Assembly (NCBI RefSeq): GCF_963677065.1
Contig: NZ_OY781872.1
Span: 491,419-555,418 of the forward strand
Length of the DNA stretch: 64,000 bases
From: an uncultured Methanoregula sp.
GTDB lineage: Archaea > Halobacteriota > Methanomicrobia > Methanomicrobiales > Methanospirillaceae
Reading direction: 5' to 3'
In this document: piece after piece, positions 17,503 through 26,900 of the stretch
How the letters are laid out: each line of letters opens with the position of its first letter
Position numbering within the stretch: the first letter of the stretch is position 1
Made by a program: the position numbers and the translations under genes
The notes under the pieces: model-generated
Seen by the model: only the letters and a program-made list of their open reading frames with translations
Database searches by the model: none
Told to the model about the DNA's origin: nothing

Positions 17503-18612
17503 ATGATGGAAACACAACAGCCATATCGGTCAGAGACGCCGGTTGCAAAGATCGGACCAGAGACGGGAAAGGAATCTGAGCCGATTTACGGGAATCCCGA
17601 TGGATCCGGGCGCGAGGAGGATAACATCATCCGGATCGAGCATCTGACAAAAATTTTCCAGGGCAAAATGAAAACCGTTACCGCCGTCTCCGATGTCACG
17701 TTCAATGTTAAACGCGGGGAGATCTTCGGCCTCCTGGGACCGAACGGCGCCGGTAAGAGCACCCTGATACGCATTCTTACAACCATTCTTTCTCCTACAT
17801 CCGGTTCTGCATATCTCAATAATTACGATATAACACGATTCCCGGAAAACGTGCGGAGCATCATAGGTGTCTGCCCGCAGAACAGCACGCTTGACGTTGA
17901 ACTCACGGCCTACGACAATCTGGATTTTTACGGAAGACTGGTCAATGTTCCCGACGCCATTCTTGATAAGAGGATCTGGGAACTCCTCGAGATGACGGAA
18001 CTGACGGACAGGGCCCATGTGAGAGTGGGTACGTTCTCCGGTGGAATGAGGAGGAAACTGGAGATTGTACGGGCCTTCATCCACCACCCGCTCATCCTTT
18101 TTCTTGATGAACCGACCATCGGCCTGGACCCGGAGGCCAGGCGGGAAGTCTGGCAGCAGATCTCGGACCTGAACAGCGAGAGGACCACCATCATCTTGAC
18201 AACGCACTACATGGACGAAGCAGAAAAACTCTGCAACCGGATCGCCTTTATGGACAAGGGCAGGCTTGTTGCTCTCGACACCCTGGAGAATCTCAAACTC
18301 CATCTGCCTGCAGGGGATCTCATTGAGATCGGAGTTGAACGAATAGATGACCTCCTCATACCGGCGATTCTTGCCAATCCCCTGATCAATACGGCAGAGA
18401 TTCAGGGAAACAGGATCGTGATATCCGCAAGGAACGGCAGCAAAGTCCTTCCGGCACTCATCACGATATTCGAGAATAATGAGATTCCCATGACCTCCAT
18501 CTCCATCCATTCGCCATCCCTTGAAGATATTTTCCTCTATGTCACCGGGAGCAAACTGGAGGATGGGAATACCAGCGATCAGAAACCAGCAGCCGGAGGA
18601 AAAACCCGATGA
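17503..18612 (+). CDS. ABC-2 type exporter ATPase (DrrA-like)
   Basis: A 369-residue ATPase with a 45-residue polar N-terminal extension. The nucleotide domain has Walker A (GPNGAGKST near residue 82), the Q loop at CPQNSTLD, the signature TFSGGMRRKLE and Walker B (LILFLDEPTIGLDP), followed by the H loop TTHYMDE. A C-terminal domain of about 100 residues resembles that of daunorubicin-type DrrA proteins. It energises the membrane subunit encoded next, overlapping by four bases. The export substrate is unknown; the MarR gene upstream suggests a toxic or signalling compound. Confidence 0.9.
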   Translation: MMETQQPYRSETPVAKIGPETGKESEPIYGNPDGSGREEDNIIRIEHLTKIFQGKMKTVTAVSDVTFNVKRGEIFGLLGPNGAGKSTLIRILTTILSPTSGSAYLNNYDITRFPENVRSIIGVCPQNSTLDVELTAYDNLDFYGRLVNVPDAILDKRIWELLEMTELTDRAHVRVGTFSGGMRRKLEIVRAFIHHPLILFLDEPTIGLDPEARREVWQQISDLNSERTTIILTTHYMDEAEKLCNRIAFMDKGRLVALDTLENLKLHLPAGDLIEIGVERIDDLLIPAILANPLINTAEIQGNRIVISARNGSKVLPALITIFENNEIPMTSISIHSPSLEDIFLYVTGSKLEDGNTSDQKPAAGGKTR

Positions 18613-19697
18613 TACGCGGTGCTGTTGCAATCTTCAACCGGGACTTTAAAAAATTCCTAAGCAACCCGTTTGTTGTCATCATGACCCTGATGATGCCCAT
18701 CATGTATCTGGTCATCTTCGGTAATGCCATGGGGGGCACCATCAGCCATATTCCGGTGGCGATTGTTCAGGAGGGCCCGCCGTACACCGATACACCGTTA
18801 TTCATCGAAGGCTCATATGAGCTCAATCACATTGCCCAGAAAGACGACCCCAAACTCCTGGATACAAAAGTGTACACCGATGAGATCGCGGCAAAAAATG
18901 ATCTTGCAAAGGGGATTGTCACGGCTGTTATCGTCTTTCCTTCATCAGTCTCAAACGATCATGCGATCCGTCTGTACGTGGACAGTTCGGATTCCGTAAC
19001 ACCCTCGCTTGTTGAAGCAGCAGTCAACAGTGTCCTTCTCAAAATGGGGGCATTCAACCCGGTACAGGTTACCAAGATTTACGGGGATATCAAGTACATC
19101 CAGTTCTTCGGGGTCGGTGTAATCATGATGGCCATCTTCACGTCAACGATGTTTGGCGGGGGAATCGCCCTCATCCGCGACAGGGAGGCGGGGATCCATG
19201 AAGGGTACCTGGTCACACCGGTCAAACGGACCAGTATCATCGCAGGCATCATCTCAAGCGGAACAGTCAGGGCATTTATTGCAGGTTTTACCATTTTTAT
19301 CATTGATATTCTCATTACCGGAATTGTGATAAGGACACTCAATGAATTCTTCCTTGCAATGCTGGTGATCCTGATTGCCTGTGTGGGTGTGACGAGTCTG
19401 GTGGTCTCGTTCGCATCCCGGTTTTCCGCCCAGCAGGAGTACGCCTCGGTGGTTGCATTTCTCAACCTGATCCTGTTCATGACCTCTGGGGCCTTCTACC
19501 CGGTCATCGGCATGCCGGACTGGCTCCGATGGTTCACGGTCATCAATCCCGAATATTACGGTGTAGATGCCCTGAGGGGAATCATCCTCCGTGGCCAGGG
19601 TCTCGATGTCATCGGCATTGACCTTCTGGCGCTGATGATATTTTCCGGAGCAATGTTCATTCTCGGAATCGTGACTTACCGCAGGACCCTTGAGTGA
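18609..19697 (+). CDS. ABC-2 type exporter permease
   Basis: The membrane subunit has 362 residues. A first helix (FVVIMTLMMPIMYLVIFG, about 18-36) is followed by a large external domain of about 130 residues. A cluster of five helices follows from residue 170. EAGIHEGYLVTPVKRTSIIAG is the conserved cytoplasmic coupling segment of ABC-2 permeases, and the closing MTSGAFYPVIGMPDWLRW is also typical. It overlaps the ATPase gene by four bases (ATGA), which indicates translational coupling and a one-ATPase, one-permease homodimeric exporter. Confidence 0.9.
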   Translation: MIRGAVAIFNRDFKKFLSNPFVVIMTLMMPIMYLVIFGNAMGGTISHIPVAIVQEGPPYTDTPLFIEGSYELNHIAQKDDPKLLDTKVYTDEIAAKNDLAKGIVTAVIVFPSSVSNDHAIRLYVDSSDSVTPSLVEAAVNSVLLKMGAFNPVQVTKIYGDIKYIQFFGVGVIMMAIFTSTMFGGGIALIRDREAGIHEGYLVTPVKRTSIIAGIISSGTVRAFIAGFTIFIIDILITGIVIRTLNEFFLAMLVILIACVGVTSLVVSFASRFSAQQEYASVVAFLNLILFMTSGAFYPVIGMPDWLRWFTVINPEYYGVDALRGIILRGQGLDVIGIDLLALMIFSGAMFILGIVTYRRTLE

Positions 19698-19917
19698 TCC
19701 AAAACCCATTTTTCCGGATCACGATGGTCGTGATAACAGCCCAGTGTCGCCGGTATCCGGATACCATATATTCCTGAAACCACTCATCGTACCCTGAACT
19801 ACAATCGAAACAACCGTACGATTTATCACATCGATGTGAGTCTTGAAAATACGCTTAATATCAATGCCAAATGCATCGCAACCCTTGGAACATTATCCGA
19901 TAACAAAAAAGGAAAAG

Positions 19918-20673
19918 TTATTTGCGGGTGATCAGCACAGCCGCAAGGGCCCCGAAGATCAGCGCAACGCCGGTCACTTCCAGGGGAAGAGGAGACTTGG
20001 TTTTGGCAGGGACGGGAGTACCTGCGGGAGCGGCTGTATCCGCTGCCTTGGGGGTTGCTGCTGACGGGGAAAGAAGGTTGAATGTGAGCTTGGTATAGAC
20101 ATCGTCTCCTCCCTGATTGTTGATGGCATCGGAAAGTGCCGCTGCAGCTGCTGCATCCTGGACACTGCCGGTTCCGGTGAAGGTGAAGATGGTTTTACCA
20201 GTCTGGGTGTTAACAACCTGGCCAGAGTACTGCCCGGAGGAATTCATCGTGATACCAAACAATCCGTCAGGTCCCGGGCTCTGGACAAAGATATAGTAGG
20301 TTGCTGCAGGAAGACCTGTCGTATCATAAGTCTTCGAGAATGTGCCGTCGGCTTTGACGGGGACGGTCGAGACATTGACGTAATTCCCGGCAAAGATCCA
20401 GATCTGGACTCCAGCCGTAAGGTTGGCACCGGAAGATACACCGCTGATGGTAACCGGCGTTCCGATCACAGCATCGCCGGGGGAGACCGTTGCCGAGACA
20501 AAAGGCTTGGCAGGGGCAACAGCTGCTGCGGCGGGTGTTGCCGAGGCAGCTGCCGTTGAGGAAGCTGCCGGTTCTGCTGCGGCGGAAACAGCACCAGATA
20601 CCGGTATTATCAGGAAAGCGATGAGCAGGAGCACTGCGCATGCGGCAAGGCCGCTTGAACGAGACATATCCAT
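19918..20673 (-). CDS. Secreted surface protein with C-terminal anchor
   Basis: A 251-residue exported protein with a signal peptide (ACAVLLLIAFLIIPVSGAVSA). An Ala-rich low-complexity spacer is followed by a beta domain beginning FVSATVSPGDAVIGTPVTI, with strands YNVSTV-like and ATYYIFVQSPGPDG. A Pro/Ala-rich stalk leads to a C-terminal helix (LEVTGVALIFGALAAVLITRK). The ending KSPLPLEVTGVALIF resembles sorting-type C-termini of methanogen surface proteins. Two in-frame ATGs are close together and neither has a clear ribosome site. The function is unknown. Confidence 0.7.
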   Translation of the reverse strand: MDMSRSSGLAACAVLLLIAFLIIPVSGAVSAAAEPAASSTAAASATPAAAAVAPAKPFVSATVSPGDAVIGTPVTISGVSSGANLTAGVQIWIFAGNYVNVSTVPVKADGTFSKTYDTTGLPAATYYIFVQSPGPDGLFGITMNSSGQYSGQVVNTQTGKTIFTFTGTGSVQDAAAAAALSDAINNQGGDDVYTKLTFNLLSPSAATPKAADTAAPAGTPVPAKTKSPLPLEVTGVALIFGALAAVLITRK

Positions 20674-20902
20674 ACGGGATGATGAGACGGTATCCGATAT
20701 TAGTGTTATGGGTTGCATGCGGTGCAAAACCGGACACGAATTGTGCCGTATCCGGTCAGAGCGGGCGGACACTGTCCCGGGCGAAACAGAATAAAAAAAC
20801 AGATAGGAAACACTTCCGGTGTTTTGGATACCTGCTGATTATAACCACTTTTGATTTTTTTTCATATCAGCCGGAACATAAAAATGAGGGCGCATTCACC
20901 AA

Positions 20903-21523
20903 TTATCGCGAGAACACAGTCGAAACGTTAGTCTCTGCCAAGGTATGGCCACTCAGAGCCAGCTCGATCGACGCCCGATCAGCAGTCGGCTGGACTATGT
21001 CCATATCTACGGCATAAACATGGAACACGTAGCGATGAGTGGTTCCAACCGGGGGACACGGAGGATAATAGCCTCGCGTTCCGGCACTATTCTCACCCTG
21101 CTGCGAACCATCGGGGAGCACTTTCATGTTCGGCTGATTCCTCGCAAATCCGGCAGACGCCCGGGGAATGTTGTACACAATCCAGTGGGTGAAGGTTCTG
21201 GCCGGGGCATCGGGATCCTCAAGGATCAGGACGAGGCTTTTTGTTCCAGACGGTTTTGTTCCAAAGGATATTTCCGGCGATTCGCCTGCACCCTTGCAGG
21301 TGTAGCTATCCGGAAGAGTTGATCCCGGGACCAGGGAATCGACCCCGAGGGTAAGCACCTGGGTGGTTGCTGAAGCCTGAACCTGCGGGACTGCAGTGTT
21401 TTCCGCTGAGGGGGTCACACCCGGGGATACGCCGGCCTGGGGAGAGACCGGGACCGTACAACCGGCCCCAAGGCAAAGAAGACATACAAGCAGGGTCGCC
21501 AGGAACTGAACCGGTCTTTCCAT
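20903..21523 (-). CDS. PEBP (YbhB/YbcL-type) lipoprotein
   Basis: The protein has 206 residues. Its signal peptide ends in a lipobox (LCLGAGC), so it is probably a lipid-anchored protein on the outer face of the membrane. The mature domain belongs to the phosphatidylethanolamine-binding/Raf-kinase-inhibitor-like family: PDSYTCKGAGESPEISF, then LILEDPDAP and THWIVYNIP, and finally GYYPPCPPVGTTHRYVFHVYA. These are the conserved ligand-pocket segments. The prokaryotic family has no firmly established substrate. Confidence 0.88.
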   Translation of the reverse strand: MERPVQFLATLLVCLLCLGAGCTVPVSPQAGVSPGVTPSAENTAVPQVQASATTQVLTLGVDSLVPGSTLPDSYTCKGAGESPEISFGTKPSGTKSLVLILEDPDAPARTFTHWIVYNIPRASAGFARNQPNMKVLPDGSQQGENSAGTRGYYPPCPPVGTTHRYVFHVYAVDMDIVQPTADRASIELALSGHTLAETNVSTVFSR

Positions 21524-21660
21524 ACCCGTAAATGCACATACCGGCACATAAGCCTGACGGGATTACATTACCCAAACCGGCTACCTGTATATACTTCCAG
21601 CATCAATAACTCGTACGATAACGGGTCCATTCCGGGGGATATACCCGATGGGGAGTTGCC

Positions 21661-22737
21661 ATGAAAATGCAGAACACACAACAGCAAACTACGGCAGTCG
21701 GACCCGTCCCGCTGAGTTTCTGTATCATCCTCAGCCAGGATAACAGGATAGAGCGCCTGATCGATCGCCCGCTTGAAGAATACTTAAAAGAAGTCAAAAC
21801 ATCTTCCATTGCATGGATCGACTACAGCATACCTGACAATAGCGAGGAGATGGAAAAGATCGCCCAGATGGCAGGATTTTCCAAAATTCCCATCCCCAAA
21901 CTGACCACCGGTTTTTATTCAGCGTACGAGGATTACGATACCGAGCTGGGTATCATGCTCCCCTCGGTAACGGTCAAGATCGAGAAGATGACCGTTCATC
22001 CCCTGTTCATCCTTATCCGGGATAACCTCATCCTGACCGTCCACTCCGAGGAGATCAACCGTCTGCTCAGATTCTCACGGTACGCCCAGCAGTTCTTCAA
22101 GCGGATAGCTTCAGAAAACACAGGGGACAAGATCACCCTCATCCTTGAGCGGATCATCGATGAGAACAATGACCGGAACTTCGAGTACCTGCGGGAGATC
22201 GAGATGCACGGGGATGCGATCAGCAAATCCTTAATCGAGGAGAGCGTTGCCAAGAAGAAGATCGCCCACGAGATTTACCGCATGAAACACGTGCTCATCG
22301 ATTATCTCAACGTGCTCTGGGCAACAAAAGATGTGGTCGATTCGCTCCGGTACGGGGATGCCGATCTTATCACCAACGACGAGAAACTACTCGGCAGGAT
22401 CGGCATCCTTTCAGACAACATAGACCGGCACATCGAGCTCTCGGAACAGATGTCCAATGTGCTTGCATCGGGTCTTGAAGTGATGCAGAGCATCTACAAC
22501 AACCAGCTCCAGAGTCTCAACAACCGCTTTGCCCTCGTAACCGCGTACCTCACGGTACTCGGCACGGCATTCCTCGTCCCCAACACGATTGCCACGATCG
22601 CAGGGAGCGGGATCATGGAGGGAACAATGGCTGCACAGTGGTGGTACCTGCCGCTCCTCATAGCCTCGACCGTGATTGCAACCCTGACTTCTTTCCTCTG
22701 GGTGCTCCATGTCTGGAAGAAGAGAGAAGAAGACTGA
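21661..22737 (+). CDS. CorA-like cation channel protein lacking the GMN motif
   Basis: A 358-residue protein with CorA architecture: an alpha/beta cytoplasmic domain, a long helix (residues about 170-290) and two C-terminal membrane helices followed by a basic tail (WVLHVWKKRE). In classical CorA the first helix ends in GMN, which forms the ion selectivity filter. Here the equivalent place reads NTIATIAGSGIMEG, with no GMN. It therefore belongs to a divergent branch and need not be a magnesium importer. It is monocistronic and divergent from the PEBP lipoprotein. Confidence 0.8.
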   Translation: MKMQNTQQQTTAVGPVPLSFCIILSQDNRIERLIDRPLEEYLKEVKTSSIAWIDYSIPDNSEEMEKIAQMAGFSKIPIPKLTTGFYSAYEDYDTELGIMLPSVTVKIEKMTVHPLFILIRDNLILTVHSEEINRLLRFSRYAQQFFKRIASENTGDKITLILERIIDENNDRNFEYLREIEMHGDAISKSLIEESVAKKKIAHEIYRMKHVLIDYLNVLWATKDVVDSLRYGDADLITNDEKLLGRIGILSDNIDRHIELSEQMSNVLASGLEVMQSIYNNQLQSLNNRFALVTAYLTVLGTAFLVPNTIATIAGSGIMEGTMAAQWWYLPLLIASTVIATLTSFLWVLHVWKKREED

Positions 22738-22882
22738 AACCTACCTGCAGAGCACGGATATCTCAAATAATCTTTAAAATAGATAACCGGTTCTCATTCA
22801 TGCACTCCCCGGATTTTCGTCATTTCACATACCCAAAACAGGCCAGACGATCAGGAGGAAGATAACGCCAAAACCCGTAAAA

Positions 22883-23440
22883 TCAGAAGATAACAGACTC
22901 TGCAAGGATCTTGATACCGATCAGGATGAGAATAAGACCGCCGGCGATCTCTATCCGGTTGCCAAGAAGGTCCTCCAACCGCTCACCCAGCATCACACCG
23001 GCAAACGAGATGAGGAAGCAGACGGTACCGATTATGATTGCGGGAATGAGAACGGGGGTGCCAAGGATACCAAAGGTCACCCCGACTGCAAGCGCATCAA
23101 TGCTCGTTGCAAGAGAGAGGATAATAACCGGTACCAGCTGCAGACTGTCAAGATGTGATTCATCTCCCCCTTTGAAACCCTCCCAGCACATTTTTCCCCC
23201 GATAATCACCAGGAGGACAAATGCTATCCACGGGGCATAGACAGATATCAGCCCGATGAAAGCCGCTCCTGCGATCCAGCCCGCAAGAGTCATTCCTGCC
23301 TGGAAGACTCCAAAGAAGAGGGCAACATATGCAGCTATGGACAGGAGACGGGATTTCGTAGTTGTTCCAAGAGCAAGAGATACGGCAAAACAATCCATGG
23401 ACAGACCGATGCCGATAAGGAGGGGGGTAAGAAGATCCAT
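22883..23440 (-). CDS. mntP: Manganese efflux pump MntP
   Basis: This is a six-helix membrane protein of 185 residues. Two similar halves each carry the acidic MntP motif: LSMDCFAVSLALG in helix 1 and ATSIDALAVGVTFGI in helix 4. The Asp residues at these sites are needed for Mn(II) export in bacterial MntP. The ending (GLILILIGIKILAE) is also typical. The ATG chosen (MDLLTPL) has AGGT ten bases upstream; seven extra codons precede it in frame. No riboswitch was recognised upstream. Confidence 0.9.
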   Translation of the reverse strand: MDLLTPLLIGIGLSMDCFAVSLALGTTTKSRLLSIAAYVALFFGVFQAGMTLAGWIAGAAFIGLISVYAPWIAFVLLVIIGGKMCWEGFKGGDESHLDSLQLVPVIILSLATSIDALAVGVTFGILGTPVLIPAIIIGTVCFLISFAGVMLGERLEDLLGNRIEIAGGLILILIGIKILAESVIF

Positions 23441-23476
23441 GAGATGATTACCTTTTGGCACGGAGTAGGGATAATA

Positions 23477-24388
23477 TCATCCCGGGTTGCCGGGACGGAT
23501 GACGAGCCGGGGATCGTCCCGGGCAAGGAAAAGAGCGGTTTTTGCGCTTGCTTCCTTATCCTTGATCTCGAGCATCAGATCGAAATCCGCAGCGCCGGTC
23601 TCGAAGAGGAATGCCACAAAATTCCGTTCATCGATGTGCTCGGCATGGGCCCCGGCCCGTTTACCGGCCTGCTGGGAACTGTAATCGACCATAGGGATAC
23701 CGTCTTTTTCATTCCAGCTTGCCTGTATCGGTTCCATCACATCGGGAACCGGTTCACCTTTATTTTTCAGGGAATGATGGAAGACATCAAAAAGAACGGG
23801 GATACCCGTCTGTTCGTGGAGCGTCAGGCAGTCGGCCGCAGAATAGAGATTTTCATCGTTTTCAATCACAAGTCTTCTCCGTATGGAGAGATCGAGGAGA
23901 TCGTAACTGGAGACAAACCGCTCCAGGCTTGCACTCTTGTCGTTATAGATACCCCCCACATGAATCTGGATCTTGGCAGTTGCGTCAAGTCCCATCAGGT
24001 CGAGTATCTCCGCATGATACCGGAGTTCGGCGATGCTCCGGTCAAGTACATCACGGCCGGGTGTGTTGATGAGGACGAACTGGTCAGGGTGCATCGAGAT
24101 CCGAAACCGGTTTTTCTGGATAAACAACCCGATATCAGAAAGGGTTTTTTTAAACCGCTCCTGCCAGGGAAACGTACAGACCGGGTGTGATGCAAACGGG
24201 ATCATGTCCGAGGAGATCCGAAAGAAGAGGAAACCGTTGTCCCTGTTGAACCGGAGGATGTTCAAGAGACACGCGAGGTTTTTTTCAACGGTTTCTTCGA
24301 ACCGGTCCGGAGAATAGGAGGCAAGACGGAACGTGGACGAGGGGGAACAGCCAATCGAGCGGTTGATGCAGGGGTAACCGATACGCAT
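23477..24388 (-). CDS. uvsE: UV damage endonuclease UvsE/UVDE
   Basis: A 303-residue TIM-barrel endonuclease that nicks DNA 5' of UV photoproducts and other lesions. Family markers in order are MRIGYPCIN, NLACLLNILRFN, FFRISSDMIPFASH, RISMHPDQFVLIN, IHVGGIYNDK, LVIENDE, PVLFDVFHH and MLEIKDKEASA. These supply the His, Glu and Asp ligands of the metal site. It lies between mntP and msrB on the same strand, with short gaps, so the three stress-related genes could share a transcript. It is complete. Confidence 0.93.
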   Translation of the reverse strand: MRIGYPCINRSIGCSPSSTFRLASYSPDRFEETVEKNLACLLNILRFNRDNGFLFFRISSDMIPFASHPVCTFPWQERFKKTLSDIGLFIQKNRFRISMHPDQFVLINTPGRDVLDRSIAELRYHAEILDLMGLDATAKIQIHVGGIYNDKSASLERFVSSYDLLDLSIRRRLVIENDENLYSAADCLTLHEQTGIPVLFDVFHHSLKNKGEPVPDVMEPIQASWNEKDGIPMVDYSSQQAGKRAGAHAEHIDERNFVAFLFETGAADFDLMLEIKDKEASAKTALFLARDDPRLVIRPGNPG

Positions 24389-24437
24389 GATGGGATCCGT
24401 GAGTTTATCCGGGAGATTTCAGATGCAGCTGTTGTGG

Positions 24438-24905
24438 TCAGGGGAACCGGTAAAATTCCAGTGCAGCCGAATTCATACAATAGCGTTTCCCGGTGGGTGC
24501 TGGCCCGTCATCGAAGACATGCCCAAGATGGGCACCACAACGGGCGCAGAGAACTTCGGTGCGCTCCATTCCCCCTGAGCGGTCCGTCCGGGTCAGGATG
24601 TTGAGAGGGGAGACCGGAGCTGAGAAACTCGGCCAGCCGGTACCGGAATCGAATTTTGCAGTCGAAGAGAAGAGATCGGTTTTGCAACAGACACAGGAAT
24701 AGATCCCGGGTTCTTTCCAGGCATGGTATTTCCCCGTGAACGCGTACTCGGTGCCCTGCCCCCGGGCAACAGAGAATTGTTCAGACGTGAGTTCAGCTCT
24801 CCATTCCTCGTCGGTCTTGACTACGGGAAGAACGTTTTCTGACCTGCCGGTCCGTACGTTGAAGATAGAAAGCGGGGATTCCGCTTCTCGGCTTTCCGAT
24901 GTCAT
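24438..24905 (-). CDS. msrB: Peptide-methionine (R)-S-oxide reductase MsrB
   Basis: A zinc-containing MsrB of 155 residues that reduces methionine-R-sulfoxide in proteins. Zinc-binding pairs are CVCCKTDLF and [12 protein letters not shown]. The substrate-binding [10 protein letters not shown] segment is present, and the active site is [11 protein letters not shown] with the catalytic Cys. ATG at 24905 is preferred because AGGTG ends six bases upstream; a GTG three codons earlier is the alternative. It follows a short gap after the DUF2179-like gene on the same strand. Confidence 0.93.
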   Translation of the reverse strand: MTSESREAESPLSIFNVRTGRSENVLPVVKTDEEWRAELTSEQFSVARGQGTEYAFTGKYHAWKEPGIYSCVCCKTDLFSSTAKFDSGTGWPSFSAPVSPLNILTRTDRSGGMERTEVLCARCGAHLGHVFDDGPAPTGKRYCMNSAALEFYRFP

Positions 24906-24962
24906 TGTCTGCACCTGAAAGAATGATAGCGGAGTGCAGGTATAGAACTTATGCTTGGGGCA

Positions 24963-25403
24963 CTACAGCCCGAAAAAACCAAGAACCCGCTTTTTGGGAT
25001 CCTTGAAAAAGATCTTTGCGCCATGCTTTATATTGCGCACATCCTCGATGGTGTAGAGAATATCAGGATAATTTTTTGAGAGGATATCGAGCAGCCGTGC
25101 CAGTTCTTTTCTTGGTACAATCATGAAAATAATGTTCACGGAATGCGAGAATGTTCCGGATCCCTCGATCCGGGTCATGCCATAGCCATGGGTTGAGAGC
25201 TCGGTCATGATCGGCTGGGGATCTCCCGGGACAAACATGCGGACAATAACATCCCCAATCGAGATCATGTCCTCGATCTGCATGCCTAGCAGGGTACCAA
25301 TCCCGTATCCGGCAAGGTAGGCAAGGATGTTCCAGTAATCGGTCAGGTTAGTCAGAACTAGCCCTGTTGAGAGCAGCCAGATACCGGTCTTGACAATCCC
25401 CAT
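24963..25403 (-). CDS. UPF0316 (DUF2179-like) membrane protein, 5' end lacks a normal start
   Basis: The part listed from the first ATG encodes 146 residues: membrane helices, then the cytoplasmic DUF2179 domain (GYGMTRIEGSGTFSHSVNIIF, VRNIKHGAKIFF). The same frame continues upstream without a stop to 25619. It encodes the missing first helix and conserved N-terminus of the family (IILIARIFETSLETVRTIYI). No ATG, GTG or TTG occurs there. The listed ATG is therefore internal and has no ribosome site. The true start may be a rare codon near 25538 (ATC, 11 bases after AGGAG), or the 5' end may be damaged by a frameshift. Confidence 0.7.
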   Translation of the reverse strand: MGIVKTGIWLLSTGLVLTNLTDYWNILAYLAGYGIGTLLGMQIEDMISIGDVIVRMFVPGDPQPIMTELSTHGYGMTRIEGSGTFSHSVNIIFMIVPRKELARLLDILSKNYPDILYTIEDVRNIKHGAKIFFKDPKKRVLGFFGL

Positions 25404-26516
25404 ACAGGATGCGAGATTGGCATGCCCGCGGGCAATATAGATGGTCCGGACAGTCTCAAGACTGGTCTCGAAGATCCTGGCAATCAGGATGATGAGGGGT
25501 ACCGCTGCTGCTGCCAGGGTAAAGGCTGTTGATCCGATGAGTGGACACGCTCCTAACCAGAATAATCTTCTTGGCTCTCTTGAATACCTTACGGTTGTTT
25601 CCTGAGAGGAGTGTGATCTTCATCAGGTTATGTGGGGGCAGCGGGCTTGCAGCAGCGGATACAGGATCCTGATCTTCAGGTTATCATCCGGCACCGGGAG
25701 TGTATTTTTTTATTTTTGTACTCTGGAGAAATCATAGTCCGCATGCGGTGAAGCCCACATCCTGCCCTACCAAACCGAGAAACCTGATCTGTTATTTCCG
25801 GGCCAGCGCCTTTACCGGTGCATCGGGCAGGGCGCAGACATAGAGTCCCCAGGAGTATCTGGGTATTGAAATGATCATCGGTGTACAATCACTTTTTTGC
25901 CGGAATCTGTGTGGATGCGTATCCGCATCATAATGAGTGGCTCAGGTTTTTAAAATTGCAATCGATCCCCGGCAAAAAAATTTCAATCACCCCCTCAGCC
26001 CCTGACTGAAATTTTTCAAGCGACCTTTGACCGATCGGCTGGACGGCTCACGTCGGAAAAAACAATTTGCTGTTAGATAAATATCCAATAGTTGGATAAT
26101 TATCCAACGGTTGGAAGGTTTACTAACACCCTTTGATCGCGATTACATTTTTTTTGGCAGACCCTGATTGAAAATACCGCCCGGTTGATACCCTCAATGG
26201 GGATACGTTTTTTGCGGATCTGGGGGACGAAACCCCATTAGGCGGCCTCCATATCCTGGGGGTGAATGGGGGTTACGCTCCTTCATTTGAGGAGAATATG
26301 CAACCAAGCCAGAAAAGAGAATTTTCACCGATCTTAACAATATAAGTTCAGCAGAGCAATTTTTTGAATTATCCTGTTCTGGAATTCCCCTTCTTCAGTC
26401 TGGTTGTGGAGAATCCGGTGCCTGATCATCCGGATGGCGGTTGGGGGATCGAGAAAAACTGGGTTACCCGGTGCGGGATCTGCATATTCCTCCGGATTCA
26501 TAGGGAGACCAGTCCC
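25404..26516. other. Intergenic region with a paired palindromic operator
   Basis: Apart from the 5' continuation of the UPF0316 gene (to about 25560), no convincing gene is seen in about 950 bases. The stretch is AT-rich near 25920-26150 and contains the operator-like palindrome entered separately. The remaining open frames on either strand show no recognisable domain, signal peptide or ribosome site. Confidence 0.5.
26083..26115. promoter_or_regulatory. Double palindrome, probable regulator binding site
   Basis: GTTGGATAATTATCCAAC (26091-26108) is a perfect 18-base palindrome. It is flanked on both sides by further half-sites, giving two nested TCCAAxxxTTGGA units (26084-26096 and 26103-26115, the latter perfect). 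The arrangement suggests two dimers binding side by side. No gene start lies within 400 bases, so the target is unclear. Confidence 0.5.
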
Positions 26517-26900
26517 TCACGCAGAGTGGAACGTGATCCTGCTCTGCCCGTAATAATTCCAGAAAAACGCACAGCAGGTTGCAAGTACCTTTGCCAGGAG
26601 ATATCCCGTGGAGAACAACTCGACAGCAAGCCAGATGATGCAGAGAGTCACAAGGAGACAGCTGAAGGATATGACGACAAACGATGTGAACTGGACACCA
26701 TATTGCCGGTTCTTGTCATGGAACGTCAGGTACTTGTTCAGGATATAACTGACAATGATCCCGATAGAATAGGAGATCGTTGCCGAGAGAAGATACCATA
26801 TCCCGAGATATGAAGTGAACCCATACAGCAGGCCAAGATCGATTGCCGAGGCTATGATACCGATAAAAAAGAACCAGAGGATACGCTCGTTTTTGAACAT
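26517..26900 (-). CDS. GtrA-family membrane protein
   Basis: The product has 127 residues and four membrane helices. It has the GtrA fold: FFFIGIIASAIDLGLLYGF, SYSIGIIVSYILNKYLTF, and the ending CAFFWNYYGQSRITF. GtrA proteins are thought to flip or channel lipid-linked sugars for surface glycosylation. The start MFKNERI has GGAG about six bases upstream; two further ATGs lie upstream in frame. It follows the GT39-type glycosyltransferase gene on the same strand (gap about 120 bases), which fits a joint role in adding sugar to surface molecules. Confidence 0.85.
   Translation of the reverse strand: MFKNERILWFFFIGIIASAIDLGLLYGFTSYLGIWYLLSATISYSIGIIVSYILNKYLTFHDKNRQYGVQFTSFVVISFSCLLVTLCIIWLAVELFSTGYLLAKVLATCCAFFWNYYGQSRITFHSA

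Noticed and set aside
25975..26040. TTTCAATC-like stretches resembling part of a CRISPR repeat
   Set aside because: No regular spacing, no second full copy and no cas genes in the window.
26364..26813. 149-codon plus-strand frame opposite gtrA
   Set aside because: The minus-strand frame encodes clear GtrA helices; this frame is Asp/Arg-rich shadow sequence.
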